NCBI RefSeq assembly: GCF_017896165.1
Contig: NZ_JAFCNB010000004.1
Span: 62,001 to 126,000 of the forward strand
Source of the DNA: Microbispora oryzae
Lineage (GTDB): Bacteria > Actinomycetota > Actinomycetes > Streptosporangiales > Streptosporangiaceae
DNA: 64,000 nucleotides
Direction of reading: 5' to 3'
Shown here: piece by piece, positions 50,660-59,083 of the stretch
Numbering within the stretch: position 1 is the stretch's first letter
Layout of the letters: each line of letters begins with the position of its first letter
Program-made: the position numbers and the translations under genes
Notes under the pieces: generated by a model
What the model saw: the letters and a program-made list of their open reading frames with translations, nothing else
What the model was told of the DNA's origin: nothing
The model's database searches: none

Positions 50660-51463
50660 ATGCCGGGAGGGGCACGCGAGAAGGGACGCACGGTCGCCTC
50701 GCGGCTGCTGGCGATCATCGGCGCGTTCGACGCCGCCCATCCCCGGCTCACGCTCACGGAGATCGCCGCCCGCACCGGGCTGGCGCTGAGCACGGTCCAC
50801 CGCCTGGTGGCGGAACTGGAGGACTGGCGGGCGCTCGGCCGGGACGAGGACGGGCGTTACCACGTCGGCCGCCGCATGTGGGAGCTCGGCCAGCTGGCCC
50901 CCGACCCGCTGCAGGAGGTCGCTCGCCCCTGGCTGCAGGAGGTCTTCGCGGGCACGGGCGAGAACGTCCACATCGCCGTCCGCGACGGCGCCGAGGTCCT
51001 CTACGTCGACAAGGTGTACGGCAGGCAGGCCGTCCCGATCGTCTCGCGGGCGGGCGGGCGGCTCCCCATGCATCCGACGGGCGTCGGCAAGGTGCTCCTC
51101 GCCTTCGAACCCGCCTGGTTCGTCTCCGCCTACCTGTCCCGGTCGCTGGAGCGGCCCACCCCTCACACGATCACCGAGCCGGGCCGGCTGGCCCGGGAGC
51201 TGACCCAGGTCCGGGCCCGCGGGTACGCGACCACGCACGAGGAGATGACCCTCGGCTCGTGCTCCGCCGCCGCCCCGGTGTTCCTGGACGGACGGCTCCT
51301 CGCGGCCGTCGGCATCGTGGTGTCCTCCCGGCGGGTGCGGGAGCTGCCCCGCCTGATCGATCCCCTGCTGACGGCCGCGCAGGGAATCGCCAGGGACTAC
51401 CGCGCCGCCGTCGCGCCGCGCACGGAGTACGGCGCGGACGCCGGCCGGCTCGCGGGCCGCTGA
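50660..51463 (+). CDS. IclR-family regulator of the pob/pca operon
   Basis: 267 residues. The start at 50660 is chosen because a strong GGGAAGGGGGG ribosome-binding site precedes it and because the alternative GTG at 50624 would lie within the operator. HTH LTLTEIAARTGLALSTVHRL, then effector domain with HPTGVGKVLLAF and the C-terminal LGSCSAAAPVF. It is divergent from pobA and resembles PcaR/PcaU/PobR-type IclR proteins, which respond to pathway intermediates. Activator or repressor mode cannot be told. Confidence 0.92.
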   Translation: MPGGAREKGRTVASRLLAIIGAFDAAHPRLTLTEIAARTGLALSTVHRLVAELEDWRALGRDEDGRYHVGRRMWELGQLAPDPLQEVARPWLQEVFAGTGENVHIAVRDGAEVLYVDKVYGRQAVPIVSRAGGRLPMHPTGVGKVLLAFEPAWFVSAYLSRSLERPTPHTITEPGRLARELTQVRARGYATTHEEMTLGSCSAAAPVFLDGRLLAAVGIVVSSRRVRELPRLIDPLLTAAQGIARDYRAAVAPRTEYGADAGRLAGR

Positions 51464-51653
51464 ATCGCGCGCACCTCATTCCCGGCATTCGGAGTTCTCC
51501 CTTTTGGGGCGCCGTTTGGGCGCCGTTTTCCGCCGGACGATCCCGCCGGCGGGACATTCGAGAATTGACAGGCCGCGGCCGGATATGAATCCTGACACGA
51601 GTTCCGAAAGGGACGTATTGCATCTGGCCGCGGAGATTCAACGGGAGTAATTC

Positions 51654-51974
51654 ATGCGAATCAGCAAATTCGTCGTACGTGCGGGGCTCGGCACCGCGCT
51701 CGCGCTCGGCGCGATGACCGTTCCCGCCCAGGCCGCGGTCCAGACCTCCGGCGCCGTGTTCTGCGGGTTGTCGGAATGGCAGGACGAGAACACCTACGGC
51801 GCGGCCTGCACGGCCACCAGTAGTTCGTACTACGCGCAGGTCCTCTGCTCGAACCGTCAGTTCGCGAAGGGCAACGTCGTGTCCGGTGGCCGATGGTCCT
51901 ATGCCTATTGCACGAAATTCGGCTCGAATGTTCACATCGCCGCAGGTGAATACGGCTCCATCCACTTCACCTGA
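51654..51974 (+). CDS. Small secreted protein with conserved-looking cysteines, unknown
   Basis: 106 residues, ATG with GGGAG ribosome-binding site. A signal peptide ends at AQAA (about residue 27). The mature part of about 78 residues has four Cys (CGL, ACTA, LCSN, YCTK), so two disulfides are likely, and is rich in Ser, Tyr and Gly. Upstream TTGACA at 51565-51570 may be a -35 box. Local GC is lower than in flanking genes. I do not recognise a family; an exported structural or inhibitor-like peptide is possible. Confidence 0.7.
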   Translation: MRISKFVVRAGLGTALALGAMTVPAQAAVQTSGAVFCGLSEWQDENTYGAACTATSSSYYAQVLCSNRQFAKGNVVSGGRWSYAYCTKFGSNVHIAAGEYGSIHFT

Positions 51975-52082
51975 CGGCCCGGACAGCCGGGCTCTCCTCG
52001 CCGCGCGCCGCCGCTCGGGCGCCGAGAGCCTGGCCGGCGGCTCCTGACCGGGAGGCGGGTGTGGCGGGGGCATAATCATGGG

Positions 52083-52739
52083 GTGCCCGCCAACACCGAT
52101 GATCTCCCGACCGGCCCCCGGATCGACCACGCCGTCACGTCGGGGACATTCAGCCTCGACGGCCAGACGTTCGACGTCGACAACAACGTCTGGGTGATCG
52201 GCGACGCCGCCGAGTGCGTGGTCGTCGACGCGCCGCACGACGTGAAGGCCATCCTCGACGTCGTGGGGGACCGGCGGGTCGTGGCGATCCTGGCCACCCA
52301 CGCGCACGACGACCACGTCAGGGTCGCGCCCGCGCTCGCGGAGGCCACCGGGGCGCCCGTCCTGCTGCACCCGGACGACCTGCCGCTGTGGCGGCTCACC
52401 CATCCCGGCCGGGAGCCGGGCGGCTATCTGGCCGACGGACAGGTGATCGAGGCGGGCGGGACGCGGATCGAGGTCCTGCACACCCCGGGTCACGCGCCCG
52501 GGGCCTGCTGTTTCCACGTCCCCGAGCTCGGCGTCGTGTTCACCGGCGACACGCTCTTCAACGGCGGGCCCGGCGCGACCGGGCGGTCGTTCTCCGACTT
52601 CGGCCTGATCATCGCGTCGATCTGCGACCGCCTGCTCACGCTCCCGCCGGAGACGGCGGTGCACACCGGGCACGGCGACAGCACCTCGATCGCGGTGGAG
52701 AAACCGCACCTGGACGAGTGGATCCGCCGGGGCCACTGA
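52083..52739 (+). CDS. MBL-fold metallo-hydrolase (glyoxalase II-like)
   Basis: 218 residues from the GTG at 52083 (an upstream GTG-type start at 52059 adds 8 unlikely residues). Zinc motif THAHDDHV, then HTPGHAPGACC, Asp in FTGDTLF and His in HTGHGDST. The family in actinomycetes often partners with mycothiol-dependent formaldehyde oxidation, but no dehydrogenase is adjacent here. It probably hydrolyses a thioester. Confidence 0.87.
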   Translation: MPANTDDLPTGPRIDHAVTSGTFSLDGQTFDVDNNVWVIGDAAECVVVDAPHDVKAILDVVGDRRVVAILATHAHDDHVRVAPALAEATGAPVLLHPDDLPLWRLTHPGREPGGYLADGQVIEAGGTRIEVLHTPGHAPGACCFHVPELGVVFTGDTLFNGGPGATGRSFSDFGLIIASICDRLLTLPPETAVHTGHGDSTSIAVEKPHLDEWIRRGH

Positions 52740-52786
52740 CCGCGCGTTCCTGACGGCGAGATCCTTCGGCCCGGGCCGGCCGCCTG

Positions 52787-53692
52787 TCAGCCGGTGGCGA
52801 CCCGGACGCCGGTGACGGCGAAGCGTTCGACCTCGGCCACGTGGCCGCCCGTCATGGCGACGACGGTGGCCGTCCACCCGGGCCGTGCCCTGAACGCGAC
52901 CTTCGACGACCACGGGTGGCCCTCGCCTCCGGCGGGGACGCAGCAGGCGTCGCCGAGCGGCCGGTCCGACCACGGCTGGCGCACCTGGACCCGGATGCTC
53001 TCGTCGACCCCGGTGATCCTTCCGCCCGCCTTCGCCGGTGAGGCGACCGTGGCTCCGTACGCCGGGGTCGTGAGGGTGAAGGTGGTGTCGTCGGTCCCCA
53101 CGACCTCCCACGGCGCGTCCTCGCCGCGGCCGTACCGGACGAGGTGGATCACCGCGGCGGTGGCGAGCCGCCCGCTCTCCTCCGGCCGGAAGCCGACGGC
53201 GACACGGGCGTGGGAGCCGGAGACGCTGGACCTGACGATCCGGTCGATCCGGCCGAACCCGAGGAAGCCCTGGGTGAACGACAAGGCCGTCTGCCGGGCG
53301 TCCAGGTGCCAGGGCTGGTGCCCGCCCGTCTGGTAGGTGGCCCGCCAGGCATCCGCCTCCGCCTGATCGGAGAACGGCCACAGCGGCTGGTAACGGCCGG
53401 CCACGAGGTAGGGGCCCGAGGGCGGCCGGGGAGCCGGGCTGCCCGTCCCGCCGACCGGGGGTGTTCCCGTCCCTGGGGTCTCGGCCGCGGGTGTTTCAGC
53501 AGGGGGCGTTCCGGACGGGGCGCCGGCCACGCCTCCGGCGTCGCGGGCGGTCGCGATCCCCGGCCCGCCCGGCCCGCTCGCGCCGCCGCCGTCCGGGCCG
53601 GACCCGGGAGTTCGGGTCCCACCGCAGGCGGCCACGACCACACTGAGCGCGGCCAGGGCCGCGGCGGCCCTCAGGCGTCTGTCGCGCGGCAT
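52787..53692 (-). CDS. Putative lipoprotein with C-terminal Gmad2-like Ig domain
   Basis: 301 residues. The N-terminal signal has the lipobox-like VVAAC around residue 22, then a long Gly/Pro/Thr linker (to about 95). The globular part (about 95-301) ends in an Ig-like fold (GRITGVDESIRVQVRQP and VVAMTGGHVAEVERFAV), which resembles Gmad2. Likely anchored at the outer face of the membrane. The role is unknown. Confidence 0.75.
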   Translation of the reverse strand: MPRDRRLRAAAALAALSVVVAACGGTRTPGSGPDGGGASGPGGPGIATARDAGGVAGAPSGTPPAETPAAETPGTGTPPVGGTGSPAPRPPSGPYLVAGRYQPLWPFSDQAEADAWRATYQTGGHQPWHLDARQTALSFTQGFLGFGRIDRIVRSSVSGSHARVAVGFRPEESGRLATAAVIHLVRYGRGEDAPWEVVGTDDTTFTLTTPAYGATVASPAKAGGRITGVDESIRVQVRQPWSDRPLGDACCVPAGGEGHPWSSKVAFRARPGWTATVVAMTGGHVAEVERFAVTGVRVATG

Positions 53693-53834
53693 GCGTCGCC
53701 TCCCGCGTGGATCCTGTCGCTGTCAGCATGCCCCGGAACGGTCTCCGGATCCCCCCACATCGCCGGAGTCCCGAGGGGCCGGCCCGGATCCCGGTACGCA
53801 TCGTACGCCGCGGCATCCGGCCGGCGCCGGGAGT

Positions 53835-54545
53835 TCAGCCGCCGCTCCAGACGGGGGAGTCGTCCACCGTCCATTCCAGCCGGTTCACCACGTCGACCAC
53901 GCCGTTGACGCGTTCGGCCATGCGCGCCACGATCTCGGCCTCGCTGCGGTGACGCGTCCGCCCGGTCAGCGTGACCACCCCGCCGGACACCGACACCCGC
54001 ACGCCCCCGGTCTCCTCCCACAGGATCCCGTCGAGGACCTCCTCGCGGATCTCCCCGGCGATGTCGGCGTCGCCCCGGACGAACACCTTCAGCAGGTCGC
54101 GGCGGCTGACGATGCCTCGCAGGCGGCCCTCGTCGTCGACCACGGGGAGCCGCTTGACCCCCCGCGCGTCCATCAGCCTGGCCGCCGCCACGGTGGTCGT
54201 CTGGGGCCGCACGGTGACGGCCGGGCGGGTCATCACCTCGGCGGCCGTCCCGCCCCCGGCCCTGGCCGAAGGGTCCCCGTGCCTCCCGGGCCCCGCGCCG
54301 AGCATGGCCCGCAGCCGAGCCCGGAGCGGCGGACGGTAGCCCTCGCGGCGGAACTGCTCCCTGAACTCCTCCTTGCGGAGCAGGTCCGCCTCCGAGACCA
54401 CTCCGATGACGTGGTTCTCCCCGTCGACCACGGGTACGGCGCTCACCCCATGAGTGATCAGCACCTCCGCGACGTCCCTGAACGGGGTGCTGCCGTTGAC
54501 GGACGCGACCTCTCGCGTCATCACGTCCTGCACCTTGACCCGCAT
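53835..54545 (-). CDS. CBS-pair protein with C-terminal BON domain
   Basis: 236 residues. Two CBS motifs (about 5-60 with VMTREVASV and PVVDGENHVIGVVSEADLL; about 100-160 with VMTRPAVTV and LPVVDDEGRLRGIVSRRDLL) are followed by a BON domain (about 168-228; GVRVSVSGGVVTLTGRT). CBS pairs bind adenine nucleotides; BON binds membranes or polysaccharide in other proteins. This arrangement is common in actinomycetes and thought to be an energy or stress sensor. Confidence 0.9.
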   Translation of the reverse strand: MRVKVQDVMTREVASVNGSTPFRDVAEVLITHGVSAVPVVDGENHVIGVVSEADLLRKEEFREQFRREGYRPPLRARLRAMLGAGPGRHGDPSARAGGGTAAEVMTRPAVTVRPQTTTVAAARLMDARGVKRLPVVDDEGRLRGIVSRRDLLKVFVRGDADIAGEIREEVLDGILWEETGGVRVSVSGGVVTLTGRTRHRSEAEIVARMAERVNGVVDVVNRLEWTVDDSPVWSGG

Positions 54546-54960
54546 GGCAACCCCCTCCGGCCGCCCGGCCGGGCCCGCCCCGCGCGGACCGGCCCCACTT
54601 CATCCCAGCGCGTCCGCGTCCGGACGGCCAGGGCCGTAGGTCCCCCGGCGGCCCGGCGTTGGACCCCCGTCCGGCGCCCTCACATGACGCTCCCGGAGCC
54701 GCGCCCCGGCCGTTAACACGATCTTCATGCCTCGTACGACCGGGCGACTCAGCGGGAATCGGACCCAGCCGCGGCGTCCCGGCAGGTCGGGCCGCCCGGC
54801 CGCCACGTCATGGGCCGATTCCGACAAATCCTGTCAAATCCGGTGATCATCACCTGATGTACAGGTGATTGTCCGGTTTTACGAATCTCCAAGCTGTCTG
54901 GCTGCTCCGTTCCCGTCCAGTCCCCCACCTGGCCGGAGCAGCGGGCAGAAGGAGAAGCCC
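54546..54960. other. 415 bp gene-free region
   Basis: Contains the upstream regions of the CBS-BON gene (minus) and the secreted nuclease (plus). No coding frame is convincing. A strong dyad is at 54849-54869 near a locally AT-richer stretch. Confidence 0.6.
54849..54869. promoter_or_regulatory. Perfect inverted repeat upstream of secreted nuclease
   Basis: Arms ATCACCTG (54849-54856) and CAGGTGAT (54862-54869) around a 5-base centre; 91 bp before the nuclease start. It has the size and symmetry of a dimeric repressor site. The regulator is unknown. Confidence 0.55.
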
Positions 54961-55593
54961 GTGAGACGAGTCCTGGCCGGCGTCGCCGCGGCCGTCGTCA
55001 CCCTTTCGCTCACGATCACTCTCTCCGGCGGCGCCGCTTCGGCCACCCCGCCGAACATCCCGTCGGCCAGTACGGCGGCCTCCCGGCTCGCCTCGCTGAC
55101 CGTGGCCGCCGAGTCGCATCAGTCGACCTACGACCGGGCCCTGTTCCCCCACTGGATCACCATCTCCGGGACGTGCGACACCCGGGAGACCGTGCTCAAG
55201 CGCGACGGCGCGAACGTCGTGACGAACTCCTCCTGCTCCGCCACGTCGGGCACCTGGTACAGCCCGTACGACGGCGCCACCTGGTCGGCGGCGTCCGACG
55301 TCGACATCGATCACATGGTGCCGCTCGCGGAGGCCTGGAGGTCGGGTGCCTGGGCCTGGACGACCGCCCAGCGCCAGACGTACGCCAACGATCTGGGCGG
55401 TCCCGAGCTGTGGGCCGTCACCGACAACGTCAACCAGGCCAAGGGCGACCAGGACCCGAGCACCTGGAAGCCTTCACTGACCTCGTTCTGGTGCACCTAC
55501 GCCCGCGCCTGGATCCAGGTGAAGTGGTACTACAACCTGACCGTGCAGAGCGCCGAGAAGTCCGCGCTGACCACGATGCTCGGCTACTGCTGA
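54961..55593 (+). CDS. Secreted HNH-family endonuclease (DUF1524-like)
   Basis: 210 residues from a GTG with AAGGAG six to eight bases upstream. A signal peptide ends at ASA (about residue 27). The nuclease core is DIDHMVPLAEAWRSGAW with the His-metal motif, then DNVNQAKGDQDPSTWKP. Four Cys suggest disulfides. It should cut nucleic acid outside the cell, for nutrient scavenging or competition. The upstream dyad suggests regulated expression. Confidence 0.9.
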   Translation: MRRVLAGVAAAVVTLSLTITLSGGAASATPPNIPSASTAASRLASLTVAAESHQSTYDRALFPHWITISGTCDTRETVLKRDGANVVTNSSCSATSGTWYSPYDGATWSAASDVDIDHMVPLAEAWRSGAWAWTTAQRQTYANDLGGPELWAVTDNVNQAKGDQDPSTWKPSLTSFWCTYARAWIQVKWYYNLTVQSAEKSALTTMLGYC

Positions 55594-55627
55594 CCTGAAC
55601 CCCCCGTGCGGTCGCGTACGGTCCCGG

Positions 55628-55655
55628 GGCCCCCGCGCGGCGCGGCGCGGGGGCC
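55628..55655. terminator. Hairpin between convergent nuclease and TrmO genes
   Basis: Perfect 11-base arms (55628-55638 and 55645-55655) with a 6-base loop, just past both stop codons. Confidence 0.75.
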
Positions 55656-55660
55656 GTCCG

Positions 55661-56116
55661 TCATCGGTCGGACGCGTCGAGCACCGGTTTGATGTCGATC
55701 ACCGGGGTGCCGTCGAGGGTCTCCAGGGGATGGACCAGCAGGCCCCGGTCCGGGTCGATCTTCACGATCGTGACCCGGTGCAGCCCGACGGGGTTGGGCC
55801 GGTCGGGGGAGCGGGTGGCGAAGACCCCGGTCAGGGGCCGCGCCGGATCGCTGCGCGGGTGGACCTTCAGCACGTCGCGGCTGCCCCGGTGCAGCCAGGT
55901 GAGCACCAGGATCTCGGCGCCGGGCGTGAGACCGTCCAGCGCGTCGTCGTACGACGTGTCGATCTCCAGCCAGGCCTCCGGTGCTCCTTCGCGTCCCTGC
56001 CGGGGCGCGTCGTCCAGGGACGTGAGGGCGGATCGGACGGTTCCGACGGGCGTCAGCGTGTACCCGCCCCGCCCTGTCGTCAGCCCGTTTATCGGCCCGT
56101 TTATGGGCTCGGTCAT
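55661..56116 (-). CDS. trmO: tRNA (N6-threonylcarbamoyladenosine37-N6)-methyltransferase TrmO
   Basis: 151 residues, TsaA/TrmO (UPF0066) beta-barrel. Conserved blocks are TPVGTVRSAL, LVLTWLHRGSRDVLKVHPR and GVFATRSPDRPNPVGLHRV. It methylates t6A37 of certain tRNAs using S-adenosylmethionine. Shorter than E. coli TrmO because it lacks the C-terminal extension, as in other actinomycete members. Confidence 0.88.
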   Translation of the reverse strand: MTEPINGPINGLTTGRGGYTLTPVGTVRSALTSLDDAPRQGREGAPEAWLEIDTSYDDALDGLTPGAEILVLTWLHRGSRDVLKVHPRSDPARPLTGVFATRSPDRPNPVGLHRVTIVKIDPDRGLLVHPLETLDGTPVIDIKPVLDASDR

Positions 56117-56154
56117 CGGCTCGGTCCTTTCGGCGCCGGCGTCAGGCGGCCGGC

Positions 56155-56628
56155 TCAGGTGACGAGTGTACGGAGAAGATCGCGCAGAGACTCCTGCTGC
56201 GCGGGGCTGAGTGCGGCCAGCGGCGAGCCGGCGTCGAGTCGTTCCATGACCTCGGCTCTGCGCCGCTCACCCGCCGGGGTGAGCACGATGCGCTTGGCCC
56301 GCCGGTCGGTCGGGTGGGGGCGCCGCTCGATCAGTCCCTGCTGCTCCAGCCGGTCGAGGACGAACGTGGCGTTGGACGGCTCGCAGGCCATCCGGCCGGC
56401 CAGTTCCCGCGCGGTGATCGGGTCGGGCAGTTCCCGCAGTGCGATCACCTGGGTCGGGGTCAGGCCCAGTTCCTCCGCGGCCCGGCGCACGTAGGCGTCA
56501 AGCCGCTGGGTGAACCGGTGGGCCAGCTTGCAGACCTCCCGGTCGATCTCGCGGTCGATCTGCCCGTCAAGCTCCACGTCAACCGTGGTCGCCGTCGTGT
56601 CTCCCGCCGGGCCGGGCCGTCGCGCCAT
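56155..56628 (-). CDS. MarR-family transcriptional regulator
   Basis: 157 residues. The winged helix is at about 65-125 (ITARELAGRMACEPSNATFVLDRLEQQGLIERR in parts, then PTDRRAKRIVLTPAG). Divergent from an MFS exporter gene across 82 bp that contains palindromic elements, so it most likely represses that exporter and itself until a ligand binds. Confidence 0.92.
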   Translation of the reverse strand: MARRPGPAGDTTATTVDVELDGQIDREIDREVCKLAHRFTQRLDAYVRRAAEELGLTPTQVIALRELPDPITARELAGRMACEPSNATFVLDRLEQQGLIERRPHPTDRRAKRIVLTPAGERRRAEVMERLDAGSPLAALSPAQQESLRDLLRTLVT

Positions 56629-56648
56629 GCCCGGAGTCTAGCGAGGCT

Positions 56649-56691
56649 GTTCGAACCATGATAGTTATGGCTGGAATCATTTGAGTTCGAA
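56649..56691. promoter_or_regulatory. MarR operator candidates in MarR-MFS spacer
   Basis: GTTCGAAC palindrome at 56649-56656, a CCAT...ATGG dyad at 56656-56670 and a second GTTCGAA at 56685-56691, in an AT-richer 82 bp spacer between divergent genes. Confidence 0.5.
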
Positions 56692-56710
56692 GTATTTGGG
56701 GGATGACGCC

Positions 56711-57871
56711 GTGCCGCTTCCGGTCTTCTCGCTCATGCTCGTGGTCTTCGGCCTGACCACCGGGGAGTTCGTCATCGCCGGGATCCTGCCCGGCGTGGCG
56801 CATGATCTGTCGGTGTCGATTCCGGCCGCGGGGCTGCTGGTCAGCGCGTACGCCGTCGGGATGATCGTCGGAGGGCCGGTGGTCACGCTCCTGACCGCCC
56901 GGCTGCCCCGCCGGTCGCTCATCGCCATGCTCGTCGGCACCTCCGTCGTCGCCAACACCGCGTCGGCCCTGGCCCCCACCTATCCCGTCCTGCTGGCCGC
57001 GCGCCTCGCCGCCGGCCTTGTGGTCGCCACCTTCTTCGCCGTGGCGATCGCCACAGCCGTCTCGGGCGCCCCGCCGGGCCGGGAGGCCTCCACCGTCGCG
57101 AGGCTGACCCTCGGCATGAACCTGGGGATCATCGCGGGCACCCCGATCGGCACGGCCGTCGGTCAGCACCTCGGCTGGCGGGCGACCTTCGCCGCGATCG
57201 CGGTCTTCACCCTCGCCGCCCTGCTGCCGGTGCTGCGGTCCGTTCCCGCCGGGCCCGCGCCGGACGTCGGCTCGCTCCTCGGCGAGCTGCGCGTCTTCAC
57301 CCGACGGGACGTGCTGCTGGCCATCGCCCTGACGGCGGCCGGCAACCTCGGGGTCGTCACCGTCTTCAGCTTCCTGGCACCCCTGGCCACGGACGTCAGC
57401 GGGTTCTCCGACGGCGCGGTGCCGGTGCTGCTGCTGGTCTACGGGACCGGCGCCGTCGCCGGCAACGTCCTGGGCGGGTGGCTGGCCGACCGGGCGCTCA
57501 TGCCCTCCCTCACCGGTCTGCTGGCCGTCCTGGTGGGCGTGCTCACGATCGGCTGGCCGGCCAGTGGACACCGGGCGTCGGCCGCCGTGCTGTGGTTCGT
57601 GCTCGGTGTGCTGGCGTTCGCCGTCGTTCCGGGCATGCAGACCCGCGTGGTGGCCGCCGCCCGGGCCGCCCCGACCCTGGCCGTCGCGGTCAACGCCGCG
57701 AGCTTCCAGCTCGCCGCGGCGTTCGCGGGATGGCTCGGCGGCCGGCTCATCGACGGCCCGGGTCCGCGTTCGATCTACCCGGCCGCCGCCGCCCTCACTG
57801 TCGTGGGCCTGCTCGTCGCGCTCCACTCGCTGCGGCGCGACCGCGCGCTCACACCGGCCATCGAGGATTAG
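56711..57871 (+). CDS. MFS drug-efflux transporter (Cmx/CmlR-like)
   Basis: 386 residues from the GTG at 56711, preceded by TTGGGGGAT; a TTG at 56681 is a weaker alternative that lies inside the operator region. Twelve membrane segments. The N-terminal LTTGEFVIAGILPGVAHDL and RLPRRSLIAM blocks are typical of actinomycete chloramphenicol/multidrug exporters. The divergent MarR gene suggests inducible expression. Actual drug specificity is unknown. Confidence 0.9.
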   Translation: MPLPVFSLMLVVFGLTTGEFVIAGILPGVAHDLSVSIPAAGLLVSAYAVGMIVGGPVVTLLTARLPRRSLIAMLVGTSVVANTASALAPTYPVLLAARLAAGLVVATFFAVAIATAVSGAPPGREASTVARLTLGMNLGIIAGTPIGTAVGQHLGWRATFAAIAVFTLAALLPVLRSVPAGPAPDVGSLLGELRVFTRRDVLLAIALTAAGNLGVVTVFSFLAPLATDVSGFSDGAVPVLLLVYGTGAVAGNVLGGWLADRALMPSLTGLLAVLVGVLTIGWPASGHRASAAVLWFVLGVLAFAVVPGMQTRVVAAARAAPTLAVAVNAASFQLAAAFAGWLGGRLIDGPGPRSIYPAAAALTVVGLLVALHSLRRDRALTPAIED

Positions 57872-58010
57872 CGCAGCTTGACCGCGGTGCCGGTCATCAC
57901 GCAGAAGCCCGTGTCGCCACCGACCCGCGATTGGAGCCGAGCGCGTCGCCACCGCCCAGCCCGAGCGGGACGTCACGGCCGAGCAGATGCGAACGGATGC
58001 GGGCGGCGGG
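57872..58010 (-). pseudogene. Possible 3' remnant of a YbjQ-like gene
   Basis: On the minus strand a frame ends GDTGFCVMTGTAVKLR followed by a stop, right next to the MFS stop codon. This looks like the C terminus of a heavy-metal-binding-domain (YbjQ-type) protein, but the upstream sequence shifts frame within about 20 codons and no start is present. Low certainty. Confidence 0.25.
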
Positions 58011-58991
58011 TCAGGGGACCAGCACGACCTTGCCGGAGGTGGCCCGGCTCTCCAGCGCGGCGTGCGCGGCCGCGGCGTCCTTGAGGGGGAACGCCGACAG
58101 GGCGGGCACGAGCCGGCCGGCGGCGGCCTCGGCGAGCGCCCGCTCCTCCAGCGCGCGCAGGCCGCCGGGCAGCTTCAGGATCGGCGCGCCCAGGGCGACG
58201 ACGGCCGTCAGGCTCCGCCTCAGGAGATCCTCGGAGGTGAAGCGGGTCGGCTCGCCCGAGGAGAACCCGAACAGGACGATCCGCCCGCCCGCGCCCAGCA
58301 GGTCGAGGGCGGCGCGGCCGGGTTCGCCGCCCACGCCGTCGAGGGCCAGGGTGACCTCGCGCCCGCCGAGCGCCCGGCGCACCTCGTCCGGCCAGCCCGG
58401 CGACGTGTAGTCGGCCGCCACGTCGGCCCCGGAGGCCAGCACCCGCGCGGTCTTCGCGCCGCCGCCCGCCGCGCCCACCACGGTGGCGCCCGCCTCACGG
58501 GCCGCCTGCACGAGCAGGGTGCCGATCCCGCCCGCGGCGCTGGTGACCAGCACGACGTCGGCCGGGGTGATCCTGGCCAGCGCCAGGATGCCCATCGTCA
58601 TGCGGCCGGTGCCGATCATGGCCACCGCCGTCGCCTCGTCGAGGTGGCCGGGCAGCTCGTGCAGCGCGGTCACGTCGGCGACGGCCATCTCGGCGTAGCC
58701 GCCGCTGGTCATGCCGAGATGCGCGACGACGCGCCGGCCCAGCCACTCCCGGCCCACCCCGTGGCCGACCGCGTCGACGGTCCCCGCCACCTCCCTGCCG
58801 GGCGTCATCGGCAGCTCAGGAAGCGGGAACGGCACCTTCGCCGTTCCCGCCCGGATCGCCGTGTCGATCAGGTGCACGCCGGACGCCGCGACGACGACGC
58901 GCACCTGCCCGGCGGCGGGCTCCGGATCGGGCACCTCTTCGTATCGCAGGTTCTCCGCCGGGCCGAACTCGTACTGCCGGACAGCGCGCAC
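58011..58991 (-). CDS. Zinc-independent quinone oxidoreductase/alcohol dehydrogenase family protein
   Basis: 326 residues from a GTG with GAGGAG upstream. MDR superfamily: GroES-like domain (about 1-125; PGREVAGTVDAVGHGV) and NADP-binding domain with SAAGGIGTLLVQAA. The catalytic zinc ligands of alcohol dehydrogenases are absent, so quinone reductase or enone reductase activity is likely. A MerR/SoxR-like dyad lies 49 bp upstream, hinting at induction by redox-active or electrophilic compounds. Confidence 0.9.
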   Translation of the reverse strand: MRAVRQYEFGPAENLRYEEVPDPEPAAGQVRVVVAASGVHLIDTAIRAGTAKVPFPLPELPMTPGREVAGTVDAVGHGVGREWLGRRVVAHLGMTSGGYAEMAVADVTALHELPGHLDEATAVAMIGTGRMTMGILALARITPADVVLVTSAAGGIGTLLVQAAREAGATVVGAAGGGAKTARVLASGADVAADYTSPGWPDEVRRALGGREVTLALDGVGGEPGRAALDLLGAGGRIVLFGFSSGEPTRFTSEDLLRRSLTAVVALGAPILKLPGGLRALEERALAEAAAGRLVPALSAFPLKDAAAAHAALESRATSGKVVLVP

Positions 58992-59039
58992 GTGCGTCTC
59001 CTCACTCACCGGGTGGCGATCCGTCCCGTCCACCGTGCA

Positions 59040-59059
59040 ACCTGAAGTGAGGTTGAGGT
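59040..59059 (-). promoter_or_regulatory. MerR-type operator candidate upstream of quinone oxidoreductase
   Basis: On the minus strand ACCTCAA, six bases, TTCAGGT, with seven-base arms matching at six of seven positions, adjacent to a TTGACC that could be a -35 box overlapping the dyad. This layout is typical of MerR/SoxR-activated promoters. Confidence 0.45.
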
Positions 59060-59083
59060 CAACTCGCGGGATCAGGCCGGCGG

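Noticed and set aside
56579..57976. 465-codon minus-strand open frame opposite the MFS gene
   Set aside because: Gln/Asp/Gly-rich mirror frame; the plus strand encodes a twelve-segment transporter.
57872..58010. tRNA or small RNA gene
   Set aside because: No cloverleaf-compatible arms or CCA end were found; a degraded coding fragment explains the protein-like stretch better.
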